Shown piece after piece: positions 41,382-49,968 of a DNA stretch of 64,000 nt (positions are counted from its first letter, which is position 1; each line of letters opens with the position of its first letter). The DNA is from Bradyrhizobium iriomotense (GTDB taxonomy: Bacteria > Pseudomonadota > Alphaproteobacteria > Rhizobiales > Xanthobacteraceae), in assembly GCF_018130765.1 (NCBI RefSeq), contig NZ_JAFCJZ010000009.1, positions 124,001 to 188,000 on the forward strand, read 5' to 3'. Position numbers and translations under genes: made by a program. Below the pieces are notes generated by a model, which did no database searches, was not told the origin of the DNA, and saw only the letters and a program-made list of their open reading frames with translations.

Positions 41382-42377
41382 ATGAAGCTGGCTGATACGG
41401 CATCGTCGCCTGATCCCGGACAATCGTTCCAGCATCCAGCAGGTGAGGGGATGCTGTACGTGCCGGGCGGCACGTTTCGCATGGGTTCGGATCGGCACTA
41501 TCCGGAGGAAGCGCCGGTCCACCGCGTCACCGTGGATGCGTTCTGGATGGATCGCCATCCAGTGACGAACCGGCAATTCAAGGCATTCGCCAGAGCTACC
41601 GGCCACGTCACCGTTGCCGAGATCACGCCCGATCCAAAGGATTACCCCGGAATTCTCCCGCATATGATCTACGCGGGTTCGCTGATGTTCTCTCCGCCCG
41701 CGTATCCCGTCAGTCTCCGGGACTTCAGCCAGTGGTGGACCTTCGCCAAAGGCGCGGACTGGCGGCATCCCTACGGGCCGGGCAGCGACATCCGTGGGCT
41801 GGACGATCATCCCGTCGTACATGTGGCGTTCAGCGACGTGATCGCCTACGCAAGATGGGCCGGCAAGGATTTGCCGACCGAGGCGGAATGGGAATTCGCG
41901 GCGCGCGGCGGGCTGGACGGCGCCGAGTTCGCATGGGGAGATGAATTTACACCCGAGGGCCGTCACATGGCCAACACCTGGCAGGGCGAATTTCCACGCC
42001 AGAACACTGGGGACGACGGGTACGAACGGACATCGCCGGTCACCGCATTTCCGCCGAACGGATACGGACTGTACGATATGATCGGCAACGTCTGGGAGTG
42101 GACGTCCGATTGGTACTCGCCTCGGCATGAGGCCGACGCTGCAAAAGCCTGCTGCATTCCAGAGAACCCGCGCGGCGGCCGCGAGGCCGATAGCTACGAC
42201 CCCAGAACGACCAACATCAAGATTCCACGCAAGGTCATCAAAGGCGGCTCGCATTTATGCGCGCCGAACTACTGCCGGCGCTACCGGCCGGCTGCGCGGC
42301 ATGCGGAGCCGGTCGACACATCCACGAGTCATCTAGGATTTCGGTGCATCAGACGAGGTGTCTCTAACGCATCATAA
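41382..42377 (+). CDS. Formylglycine-generating enzyme (sulfatase maturase)
   Basis: This 331-residue FGE-sulfatase-fold protein oxidises the sulfatase active-site cysteine to formylglycine. The N-terminal PGGTFRMGSD, LPTEAEWEFAARGG and YDMIGNVWEWTSDWY are family hallmarks. The catalytic cysteines are preserved as C293 and C298 in KGGSHLCAPNYCRRYRPAAR, followed by SHLGFRC. This arrangement matches oxygen-dependent, copper-binding FGE, and distinguishes it from the many degenerate family members. No signal peptide is present, so it works in the cytoplasm before export. ATG 41382 has GGAG nine bases upstream; a GTG at 41346 is an alternative. The first sulfatase gene follows after 15 bp, so the two are one operon. 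Confidence 0.93.
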   Translation: MKLADTASSPDPGQSFQHPAGEGMLYVPGGTFRMGSDRHYPEEAPVHRVTVDAFWMDRHPVTNRQFKAFARATGHVTVAEITPDPKDYPGILPHMIYAGSLMFSPPAYPVSLRDFSQWWTFAKGADWRHPYGPGSDIRGLDDHPVVHVAFSDVIAYARWAGKDLPTEAEWEFAARGGLDGAEFAWGDEFTPEGRHMANTWQGEFPRQNTGDDGYERTSPVTAFPPNGYGLYDMIGNVWEWTSDWYSPRHEADAAKACCIPENPRGGREADSYDPRTTNIKIPRKVIKGGSHLCAPNYCRRYRPAARHAEPVDTSTSHLGFRCIRRGVSNAS

Positions 42378-42392
42378 CGGGAGTGCAATGCC

Positions 42393-44168
42393 ATGTTGAA
42401 TTGCATATTCAACGACAAGCTTTCGGTTGCAACGCCGCGCAAGACGCAAAGCTGGATCAAGCGGTCCTGTCTAGCGCTGCTCAGTGCGACGATGATAATT
42501 CCATCCTCAGCGTTGATCAGCACTCCGGTAGTCGCCCAAGCGCAAAAACCAAACATCCTCTTCATCATGGGCGACGACATCGGCTGGATGCAGCCGAGCA
42601 TCTACCACCGCGGATTGATGGTCGGGGAAACGCCCAATATCGATCGCATCGGCAACGAGGGTGCGATGTTCACGCACTATTACGCGGAGCAGAGTTGCAC
42701 GGCCGGGCGTACGGCCTTCCTCACCGGCATGCAGCCGGTTCGTGTCGGTATGACCTTGCCAGAGATTCCCGGTAGTCCATCCTATCTGCGGCCCGGGACG
42801 CCGTCGCTTGCCAGGTTCCTGCTCGATCTCGGCTACAACACTGGGGAGTTCGGTAAAAACCATCTCGGCGACCACACCGACTCGCTGCCAACTGCGCATG
42901 GTTTCCAGGAGTACTGGGGCTACCTGTATCACCTCGATGCGATGCAGGGGGTGAGCTTCCCCGACATCAACAAGAGCCCGGCCCAGCAGACCGTCGCGCC
43001 GCCATGCAAGAACACGCCGATCCCCGGCGTACCTGAGGTTCCCGGCGCGGTGGACCCCAAGACCACGGTCTGCCTGACGCCACCGCGTCCAATGCTCGCG
43101 TGTAAGTCTTCAGATGGCACCGCCAAGAACATGACATGCAAGGACGAGGGCCCGCTGACGCTCGATCGATCGAAGGGTATCGACGAGGAAATCTCGGCCA
43201 AGGTCGTCGACTTCCTCGATCGCAACGACCCACGCCGCACCAACAAGCCGTTCTTCGTCTGGTACAATCCGGCGCGCATGCACATCACGACCGTGCTGTC
43301 GGACAAGTACCTGGCGATGGTGGGCGAGCCCGGCGGCAAGGATTGGGGTATCAATGAAGCCGGCATGAAGCAGATGGATGACAACATCGGCGTGGTGCTG
43401 AAGAAGCTCGGAGACATGGGCCAACTCGACAACACGATCGTCGTCTTCACCACCGACAACGGCGCCGAGACAATCACCTTTCCGGACGGCGGCGTCACGC
43501 CGTTCAAGGGCGGTAAGTTGAGCACTTGGGAGGGCGGCATGCGCGCCCCGATGGTGATCCGGTGGCCAGGCGTCATCAAGCCCGGCACGGTGAAGAACGA
43601 AATGTTTTCCGCCCTTGACTGGCTTCCGACTCTCGTCGAGATCGCCGGCGGGCCCAAAGGCGACGCACTGAAGCAACGGATCGAGGCCGGCGAGTATCCC
43701 GGCATCGTCAAGACCACGCTCGACGGCATCAACCAGATCGACTACCTGAGCGGCAAGTCAGAGAAGTCGGCACGCGACCACTTCTTGTACTACTCCAGCA
43801 AGGATCCGTCGGCGGTCCGCTACAAGAACTGGAAGATGTATTTCGCAATGGTGTCCGACGACCCGGCCGGCTTCGTTAACGGAGTGCGGCCCTACTCCTG
43901 GACCCAGGTCGTCAACATCAAGCGCGATCCCTTCGAGACCTCGGTGGGTCAGCAACAGAAGACGCTCTTCGGTATGGGCGGGGCGATTGCTTCTCCATCG
44001 ACGGCCTATGTCTATGACTGGAACTTGCTGCCCATCGGCCAGCAGCTTTGGCTGATGCACCTCGAGACCTTCATCAAGTTCCCGCCGCTGCAGGACCCGG
44101 CCAGCTACAACCTGGAACAGGTCATGCAGCAAGTTAAGAATATGAAGACGGCAGGCCGCAGCGACTAG
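42393..44168 (+). CDS. Exported arylsulfatase with CTAGR active site
   Basis: This 591-residue type I sulfatase hydrolyses sulfate esters, probably in the periplasm. The N-terminal signal ends near residue 50 (TPVVAQAQ), and metal ligands are in FIMGDDIGW. The formylglycine motif is C102-TAGR, a Cys-x-Ala-x-Arg form rather than the commoner Cys-x-Pro-x-Arg. Further motifs are GEFGKNHLGD and TTDNGAE. An insert with four cysteines (C205, C227, C237, C249) lies between the first core half and the second, and could form disulfides after export. GGGAG lies nine bases before ATG 42393. It is preceded by the maturase and followed by a strong hairpin. Confidence 0.93.
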   Translation: MLNCIFNDKLSVATPRKTQSWIKRSCLALLSATMIIPSSALISTPVVAQAQKPNILFIMGDDIGWMQPSIYHRGLMVGETPNIDRIGNEGAMFTHYYAEQSCTAGRTAFLTGMQPVRVGMTLPEIPGSPSYLRPGTPSLARFLLDLGYNTGEFGKNHLGDHTDSLPTAHGFQEYWGYLYHLDAMQGVSFPDINKSPAQQTVAPPCKNTPIPGVPEVPGAVDPKTTVCLTPPRPMLACKSSDGTAKNMTCKDEGPLTLDRSKGIDEEISAKVVDFLDRNDPRRTNKPFFVWYNPARMHITTVLSDKYLAMVGEPGGKDWGINEAGMKQMDDNIGVVLKKLGDMGQLDNTIVVFTTDNGAETITFPDGGVTPFKGGKLSTWEGGMRAPMVIRWPGVIKPGTVKNEMFSALDWLPTLVEIAGGPKGDALKQRIEAGEYPGIVKTTLDGINQIDYLSGKSEKSARDHFLYYSSKDPSAVRYKNWKMYFAMVSDDPAGFVNGVRPYSWTQVVNIKRDPFETSVGQQQKTLFGMGGAIASPSTAYVYDWNLLPIGQQLWLMHLETFIKFPPLQDPASYNLEQVMQQVKNMKTAGRSD

Positions 44169-44182
44169 TGGCTCGATACTGC

Positions 44183-44213
44183 ATTGGCGGGCGTCACTTC
44201 GGCACCCGCCAAT
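44183..44213 (+). terminator. Hairpin terminator after the first sulfatase
   Basis: Perfect 9-bp arms ATTGGCGGG (44183-44191) and CCCGCCAAT (44205-44213) begin 15 bases after the sulfatase stop, with a 13-nt loop. A moderately T-rich sequence follows. It suggests that the maturase-sulfatase pair ends here and the downstream genes form other units. Confidence 0.65.
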
Positions 44214-44344
44214 TCATTGCGGTCAGAATCCAGTTTCTCACGAAGCAGCATATCGGCAAGCGCGCGACGAATAGCAGCGACACTAGCCTCGCGCGCACCT
44301 TCAATGTTGACCGGTAAGGCCCGCACAATCGAAGCGGATCGGCA

Positions 44345-45382
44345 ATGAAACAGATCATGCGATTTCCGCGCCTTGACCGTCGCGCGCTGCTCTCGTCTCT
44401 GGCGATGCTTCCGTTTCTATCTGCGGCCCTGCGTTCCACGTCCGCCATGGCCCAGACGCAAGCCGGTCCTCTGCCATCTTGGAATGAAGGCCCGACGAAA
44501 GCTTCGATCGTCGACTTCGTCGCACGGGTCACGGAGGTTGGCGGGCCCTATTTCGTACCGCCCGATCAACGCATCGCGACCTTCGACAACGATGGGACGC
44601 TTTGGATCGAGCAGCCAATGTATGTGCAGCTCGCTTTTGTGTTGGAGCGCGTGAAGGTTCTTGCGCCCATGCATCCGGAATGGAAGGACAAGCAGCCCTT
44701 CGCGGCAGTGCTGAACGGGGACCTGAAGGCGCTCGCAGCTTTTGGAGAAAAGGGCGTGGCCGAGCTGGTGGCGGTGACTCACGCCGGTATGACGACAGCG
44801 GAGTTTGAGAAGATCGTCACAGATTGGCTTGCGACCGCGCGTGATGCTCGCTTCAAACGCTCCTACACCGAACTCGTGTATCAGCCTATGCTCGAATTGC
44901 TCGCTTACCTCCGCGCCAACGGCTTCAAGACCTTCATCGTGTCAGGCGGGGGCATCGAATTCATGCGGCCATGGACCGAGACGATTTATGGAGTGCCTCC
45001 CGAGCAGGTCGTCGGATCGTCAATCAAGACCCGCTATGAAATGCGCGACAGCACGCCGGTTCTGTTTCGCTTGCCGGAGGTTGATTTCATCGACGACAAG
45101 GCCGGCAAGCCGATCGGGATCAATGGCCACATTGGCCGGCGCCCGATCGCCGCCTTCGGCAACTCCGATGGCGACCTCGAAATGTTGCAATGGGCGACGC
45201 TCGGCGCCAGCGGCGCGCGGTTCGGCCTGATCGTCCACCATACCGATGCGGAACGTGAATATGCCTACGATCGCCAGTCGCATTTCGGCAAGCTCGATGT
45301 CGCTCTCGATGCTGCAGCGCTGAACAGGTGGACCGTTGTGGACATGAAGAGGGACTGGAAGAGGATCTTTTCGTTTGATTAG
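44345..45382 (+). CDS. Exported HAD-superfamily phosphatase
   Basis: This 345-residue protein has haloacid dehalogenase motif I FDNDGTLWIEQ (nucleophile Asp), motif II FIVSGGG (Ser), and a motif IV-like AFGNSDGDLEML (Asp pair). It is close in style to phosphoserine phosphatase-like hydrolases. The N-terminus (RLDRRALLSSLAMLPFLSAA in outline) contains a twin arginine followed by a hydrophobic core, so export may be by Tat, whose genes are at 33.7-35.4 kb; a Sec signal is also possible. It would work outside the cytoplasm on phosphate esters. It lies between the two sulfatases, so one may infer a role in the same pathway. Confidence 0.88.
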   Translation: MKQIMRFPRLDRRALLSSLAMLPFLSAALRSTSAMAQTQAGPLPSWNEGPTKASIVDFVARVTEVGGPYFVPPDQRIATFDNDGTLWIEQPMYVQLAFVLERVKVLAPMHPEWKDKQPFAAVLNGDLKALAAFGEKGVAELVAVTHAGMTTAEFEKIVTDWLATARDARFKRSYTELVYQPMLELLAYLRANGFKTFIVSGGGIEFMRPWTETIYGVPPEQVVGSSIKTRYEMRDSTPVLFRLPEVDFIDDKAGKPIGINGHIGRRPIAAFGNSDGDLEMLQWATLGASGARFGLIVHHTDAEREYAYDRQSHFGKLDVALDAAALNRWTVVDMKRDWKRIFSFD

Positions 45383-45669
45383 AGGCGAGATCGTCGGGCT
45401 CCTGGCCGCGTGAATGCGGTGCGAATCAACCATCACGCTAAATGCACGCTATTGAGCAGAGCGCGCCAATTAAGTTTCAGGTTGTGGCCAATTCACAACG
45501 GACATGGGACCTGGAACATGGCTTACTTGCAGACCGGAGACGTAATTCGGATTCGTTCTGCCTCGAAATGGGCTTGGGCCTCATGACGGGACCATGTCTC
45601 GGAACGGAAGGTGTGTCCGCGACCGCCAAAGCCTGATGCACATCACCTCTAGCGCTTGGAGATTTGCAG

Positions 45670-46737
45670 ATGAAGCCCACGTTGGAATTTGCGGGTACCT
45701 CTCAACCGACTCTGCTCAGCGCGATTGTGGTTGCAGCTCTCGCGTTTTCCCCGCAAATCGCCAGCGCCGACGAGAGCGGCATCTCATTCTGGGTCCCGGG
45801 GCTGTTCGGCAGTCTGGCAGCGGCACCCACCGCCCCAGGCTGGTCCCTCGGGACCATCTACTACCACACCAGTGTGTCCGCTTCCGGTGCTGCCGCAGCG
45901 GCCCGAGAAGTCCAGGTCGGCCGCTTCTCTCCGAACGTCAATGTCAGCCTGGACGTCCATCTGAATGCGCCGCCAGACCTGCTGTTCCTGGCTCCGACGT
46001 ATACGTTCGCGACACCGGTCCTCGGCGGGCAATTGTCCGTCGGCGTCATGGGCGTGTACGGCCGAAACAGCACGACCCTCGATGGCACGCTGACGACCGG
46101 GTTCGGTCCGATTTCGGCGACCCGCACGGGAAGCATATCGGACTCGCTCACCGGGTTCGGCGACCTCTACCCGATGGTCACGATGAAGTGGCACGACGGC
46201 GTCCACAACTACATGGCCTACGTGACCGGCGACATTCCAGTCGGTGCCTATGAACCCAGCCGCCTCTCCAACATCGGCATCGGTCATGGCGCCATCGACG
46301 CGGGCGGGGGTTACACTTACCTCAACCCGATGACGGGATATGAATTCTCCGGCGTCGCTGGCTTCACGTACAACTTCAAGAACCCGGACACGCAGGTTCA
46401 GAGCGGCGTCGATTTCCACTTCGATTGGGGCGCGTCGAAATTTCTCTCGAAGCAGGCCTTCATAGGTCTGGTCGGCTATGCCTATCAGCAGGTCTCCGAC
46501 GATACCGGCGGACTGCCAGCCCTCGGTGGCTTCAGGTCACGGGTTCTCGGCATCGGTCCGCAGTTCGGCTATCTTTTCCCGGTTGGCGGCATGCAGGGAT
46601 ATCTGAACATAAAGGGATATGGCGAATTCGATGCGGCGAACCGGCCGTCGGGCTGGAATACCTGGCTGACCTTTGCGATCTCGCCCGCCGCGCCTGAAAG
46701 CACCGTTGCGCCGACCCGGCACAGGGTGACGAAGTAA
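45670..46737 (+). CDS. SphA/MetA-type outer-membrane channel protein
   Basis: This 355-residue protein has a signal peptide (about residues 1-34, ending ASA) and alternating beta-strand patterns throughout (for example TYTFATPVLGGQLSVGVMGVYG in outline), as in outer-membrane barrels. It resembles the COG4313 'meta-pathway phenol degradation'/SphA-like transporter family, thought to pass aromatic or hydrophobic compounds across the outer membrane. ATG 45670 has GGAG eight bases upstream; a TTG at 45664 is the longer start. It fits as entry channel for the sulfated substrates of the two neighbouring sulfatases. No homologous permease is adjacent. Confidence 0.82.
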   Translation: MKPTLEFAGTSQPTLLSAIVVAALAFSPQIASADESGISFWVPGLFGSLAAAPTAPGWSLGTIYYHTSVSASGAAAAAREVQVGRFSPNVNVSLDVHLNAPPDLLFLAPTYTFATPVLGGQLSVGVMGVYGRNSTTLDGTLTTGFGPISATRTGSISDSLTGFGDLYPMVTMKWHDGVHNYMAYVTGDIPVGAYEPSRLSNIGIGHGAIDAGGGYTYLNPMTGYEFSGVAGFTYNFKNPDTQVQSGVDFHFDWGASKFLSKQAFIGLVGYAYQQVSDDTGGLPALGGFRSRVLGIGPQFGYLFPVGGMQGYLNIKGYGEFDAANRPSGWNTWLTFAISPAAPESTVAPTRHRVTK

Positions 46738-46841
46738 GGGGATCAACTGGAGGCACAAACCGGCAACCGGCTCTAGCGGCACGTAGGGAAATTGGTGCCG
46801 AGCTTGGTCGGAGGGGGCCCTATTGATCTGAGGGGCAAAAA

Positions 46842-48332
46842 ATGCCGAAGAGCAAAACCATCTGGTTCGGTTCGTTGGCCTCAATCGCCGCCGTAGCGAT
46901 TACAATCGCACCTACCGCAGCGCAGCAACCTAGGAATCCCAACATTGTCGTCATGCTCGCGGACAATTTGGGCTACGGCGAACTGGGCGTATACGGCGGC
47001 GGTATCCTTCGCGGCGCGCCCACGCCACGTATAGACGCACTCGCCAGTGAGGGCACGCGCCTACTCAATTTCAATGTTGAAGCGCAGTGTACGCCGTCCC
47101 GCTCGGCCCTGCTCACGGGGCGCTTTGCCATCCGTTCCGGCACGTACGAAGTTCCGGTCGGCGGCATCCCCGACGGATTGACACAGTGGGAAATCACCAC
47201 CGCCGAGCTGTTGTCCGGGCGGGGCTATGCAACCGGGATGTGGGGCAAATGGCATCTTGGCAGCGCCGAAGACCGGATGCCTACCAATCAGGGCTTCGAC
47301 GAGTGGTATGGCATCCCGCGCACATATGACGAGGCGATGTGGCCATCCCTCGACGAGACAAAAAGCATGTGGCCGTCGGTCGGAAACAGGCAGGGCTGGA
47401 ATGCGACAGTCGTTCACCCCGAACATATCTATGAAGCACGCAAGGGCGATAAGCCTCGACAGGTCGCTGTGCTGGATGTGGATCACCGCCGCACCATGGA
47501 CGCGGAGATCACCAGCCGTGCAGTGGAGTTCATCAAGCGCAACGCGAACTCAGGCAAGCCGTTCTATGCCTACGTTCCGTTCGCGCACGTTCACATGCCG
47601 ACGCTTCCAAATCTTGAGTTCGCGGGCAGAACCGGTAATGGCGATTGGGCCGATTGCCTGGCCGAACTGGACTACCGCACCGGGCAAATCCTCGATGCCA
47701 TCAAGCAAGCAGGCATCGAAAACGACACACTTGTGATATTCGCCAGCGACAATGGCCCGGAGGCAACCAACCCCTGGGAGGGTGACAACGGGCCCTGGCG
47801 CGGAACGTACTTCACGGCGATGGAAGGTTCACTGCGGGCACCGTTCATCATTCGCTGGCCCGGCAAGGTGCCGGCGGGCCGCATAAGCAACGAAATCGTT
47901 CACATCGTCGACCTCTTCACGACGCTTGCGCGGGTCGGGGGCGCAGAGGTCCCTACGGATCGCCCGATTGACGGTGTGGATCAGCTGGATTTCTTTTTGG
48001 GCAAGCAGGAGACCTCAAACCGCGAAGGGTTTCCCGCCTACGTGGCCGACCGGCTGTCAGCCGTCAAATGGCGAAACTGGAAAGTCCATTTGATCTGGCA
48101 GGAAACTATGTACGCCACGCCGCAGAAATTGCCCTTGCCGAGAATCATCAATCTTCTGACCGACCGGAAGGAGGAACGCGATGTTGCGGCGCAAAACTCC
48201 TGGGTCGCCGATCCCGCAGTGAGAATCATCGGAGAACTGGAAGCGAGCTTCAAGAGGTACCCTCCGATCAAACTTGGCACCCCAGATCCCTACACGCCGC
48301 CAGAGCCGGGTTTGATGCGCACGCGCCCTTGA
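46842..48332 (+). CDS. Exported arylsulfatase with CTPSR active site
   Basis: This 496-residue type I sulfatase has a signal peptide (about residues 1-27, TIAPTAAQ). The formylglycine motif is the canonical C83-TPSR in QCTPSRSALLTGR. Other motifs are MWGKWHLG and FASDNGPEA. The first metal-site pair reads LADNLGYG (Asp-Asn rather than Asp-Asp), a variant that I recall in this sulfatase subgroup. It would depend on the maturase at 41.4 kb for activity. The sequence is clearly not a recent duplicate of the other sulfatase, so the two may serve different esters. GAGGGG lies just upstream of the ATG. Confidence 0.94.
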   Translation: MPKSKTIWFGSLASIAAVAITIAPTAAQQPRNPNIVVMLADNLGYGELGVYGGGILRGAPTPRIDALASEGTRLLNFNVEAQCTPSRSALLTGRFAIRSGTYEVPVGGIPDGLTQWEITTAELLSGRGYATGMWGKWHLGSAEDRMPTNQGFDEWYGIPRTYDEAMWPSLDETKSMWPSVGNRQGWNATVVHPEHIYEARKGDKPRQVAVLDVDHRRTMDAEITSRAVEFIKRNANSGKPFYAYVPFAHVHMPTLPNLEFAGRTGNGDWADCLAELDYRTGQILDAIKQAGIENDTLVIFASDNGPEATNPWEGDNGPWRGTYFTAMEGSLRAPFIIRWPGKVPAGRISNEIVHIVDLFTTLARVGGAEVPTDRPIDGVDQLDFFLGKQETSNREGFPAYVADRLSAVKWRNWKVHLIWQETMYATPQKLPLPRIINLLTDRKEERDVAAQNSWVADPAVRIIGELEASFKRYPPIKLGTPDPYTPPEPGLMRTRP

Positions 48333-48350
48333 TTCCCCGCCTTCGGGGAA
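48333..48350. terminator. Short hairpin between convergent genes
   Basis: Perfect 7-bp arms TTCCCCG (48333-48339) and CGGGGAA (48344-48350) with a 4-nt loop lie directly after the sulfatase stop. The DUF815 gene converges from the right. It may end transcripts from both sides, though no T-run follows. Confidence 0.55.
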
Positions 48351-48381
48351 AGACAGCCGTAACTGGGTTGCAATCCGACCG

Positions 48382-49362
48382 CTACGTCGCCGTCAGCTTC
48401 ACGCCCAGCCGTCCCGCCAGCTCCTGCACGAATTGCCAGGCAACACGACCCGAGCGGGAGCCGCGCGTGGTCGACCATTCCAGCGCCTCGCGCTCCAGGG
48501 CCTCGTCCTCGATCTTGATGCCGAAATGGCTGCAATAGCCGCGCACCATGGCGAGATATTCGTCCTGGCTGCAACGGTGAAAGCCGAGCCAGAGGCCGAA
48601 GCGATCCGACAGCGACACCTTTTCCTCGACGGCTTCGCCGGGATTGATCGCGGTCGAGCGCTCGTTCTCGATCATCTCGCGCGCCAGCAGATGGCGGCGG
48701 TTGGAAGTGGCGTAGAGGATGACGTTCTCGGGCCGGCCCTCGATGCCGCCTTCGAGCACGGCCTTGAGCGACTTGTATGAGGCGTCATTGCCGTCGAAGG
48801 AGAGGTCGTCGATGAACACGATGAAGCGGAAGCTGGCGTCGCGGAGCTTCTCCATCAGCATCGGCAGGCTCTCGATGTCCTCGCGGTGGATCTCGATCAG
48901 CTTCAGCCTGTCGGCGGCCTTGCGGTCCGCATTGATGCTGGCATGTGCCGCCTTCACCAGCGACGACTTGCCCATGCCGCGCGCGCCCCAGAGCAGGGCG
49001 TTGTTGGCGGGCAGGCCGCCCGCAAAGCGCTCGGTGTTCTCCATCAGGATGTCGCGCATCCGGTCGACGCCCTTGAGCAGGAACAGCTCGACGCGGCTCA
49101 CCCGCGGCACGGCCGAGAGGCGGCCGTCGGGGTGCCAGACATAGGCATCCGCCCGTTCGAACGACTCGCGCTCGACGGCCGGGCTGCCCTGGGCGGCGAG
49201 GTGCGCCGCAATGGTCTCCAGCGCGCGGACGAGGCGCTCCTGGGAGAGGTCCGGGGACGCCTTAATGGTTGCCGTGGGGCGTTTTGCCGCGACGCGGGCG
49301 GGCTTGCCGGCAGAGGTACGGGGGCCTTTGCCGGCCGGGCTTTTGCTTGGTTTTTTGGGCAT
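48382..49362 (-). CDS. DUF815-family AAA-type ATPase
   Basis: This 326-residue ATP-binding protein shows Walker A in GARGMGKSSLVK and Walker B in RFIVFIDDLSFD. A sensor-like YATSNRRHLLA and an arginine-rich segment WSTTRGSRSGRVAWQF follow. DUF815 proteins are conserved in alphaproteobacteria and their cellular role is not known to me. The N-terminus is Lys/Ala/Pro-rich. ATG 49362 has AGGA upstream; the longer frame to 49455 is unsupported. It is the first core gene right of the sulfatase island and is divergent from yajC. Confidence 0.9.
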   Translation of the reverse strand: MPKKPSKSPAGKGPRTSAGKPARVAAKRPTATIKASPDLSQERLVRALETIAAHLAAQGSPAVERESFERADAYVWHPDGRLSAVPRVSRVELFLLKGVDRMRDILMENTERFAGGLPANNALLWGARGMGKSSLVKAAHASINADRKAADRLKLIEIHREDIESLPMLMEKLRDASFRFIVFIDDLSFDGNDASYKSLKAVLEGGIEGRPENVILYATSNRRHLLAREMIENERSTAINPGEAVEEKVSLSDRFGLWLGFHRCSQDEYLAMVRGYCSHFGIKIEDEALEREALEWSTTRGSRSGRVAWQFVQELAGRLGVKLTAT

Positions 49363-49543
49363 GTCCGAAGTTCCTGAGAATGCAGCCTTATCGGGCCTGA
49401 CGGCGCGCCGCAAGGTGGCCAAATCGACGGTCTGGCAGCGTTGCAATTGGGGCAATGGCCGCTATAGTCCGCGCGAATTTGACCGAACCGGTCGCCCTTG
49501 AGGGCCTGACCGGCTTTCCCCCGTTCTCACGAGGATCGTCCGA

Positions 49544-49921
49544 ATGTTCATTACCCCTGCGTATGCCCAGGCTGCGGGCGCCGGTGACACCAACAGCATG
49601 TTGATGTCGCTGCTGCCGTTCGCCCTGATCTTCGTGATCATGTACTTCCTGATTCTGCGCCCCCAGCAGAAGAAGGTCCGCGACCACGCCGATCTCGTGA
49701 AGAACATTCGCCGCGGCGACACCGTGGTGACCTCGGGCGGCCTCGTCGGCAAGGTCACCAAGGTCGTCGATGAGGACCAGATCGAGTTCGAGATTTCTGA
49801 CGGCGTGCGCGTGCGGCAGATGCGCCAGATGATCTCCGGCGTGCGTGCCAAGGGCGAGCCGGCCAAGGAATCCAAGGATAGCGCGAAGGAAGCCGCCAAG
49901 GACGACGCCGCGTCGAAGTGA
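49544..49921 (+). CDS. yajC: Preprotein translocase subunit YajC
   Basis: This 125-residue protein has one membrane helix (SLLPFALIFVIMYFLILRPQ in outline) followed by QQKKVRDHADLVKNIRRGDTVVTSGGLVGKV (in outline) and a charged Ala/Lys tail. YajC associates with SecDF and the SecYEG channel. It stands immediately upstream of secD and secF, the usual order. Confidence 0.95.
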   Translation: MFITPAYAQAAGAGDTNSMLMSLLPFALIFVIMYFLILRPQQKKVRDHADLVKNIRRGDTVVTSGGLVGKVTKVVDEDQIEFEISDGVRVRQMRQMISGVRAKGEPAKESKDSAKEAAKDDAASK

Positions 49922-49968
49922 GCGCTTCCGCGAGTCTTCCGAATCTCCTGATCTGACAGGTCCAGTCG

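Noticed and set aside
45633..45646. CTGATGCACATCAC as a second FNR/FixK-like site upstream of the channel gene
   Set aside because: The core TGAT-N4-ATCA fits, but both outer bases are wrong, and its centre is only about 30 bp from the ATG, so a class II promoter would start inside the gene.
45383..45669. A small gene in the 287-bp gap before the channel gene (frame 45442-45636)
   Set aside because: No ribosome site and no recognisable features; it is treated as leader or spacer.
46814..46829. TTGATCTGAGGGGCAA before the second sulfatase as an FNR-type site
   Set aside because: The left half matches but the spacing and right half do not; it mainly contains the ribosome site.
41000..48350. 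Prophage or transposon origin of the sulfatase island
   Set aside because: No integrase, transposase, tRNA target, terminal repeats or direct-repeat edges were seen, so only the term accessory island is used.
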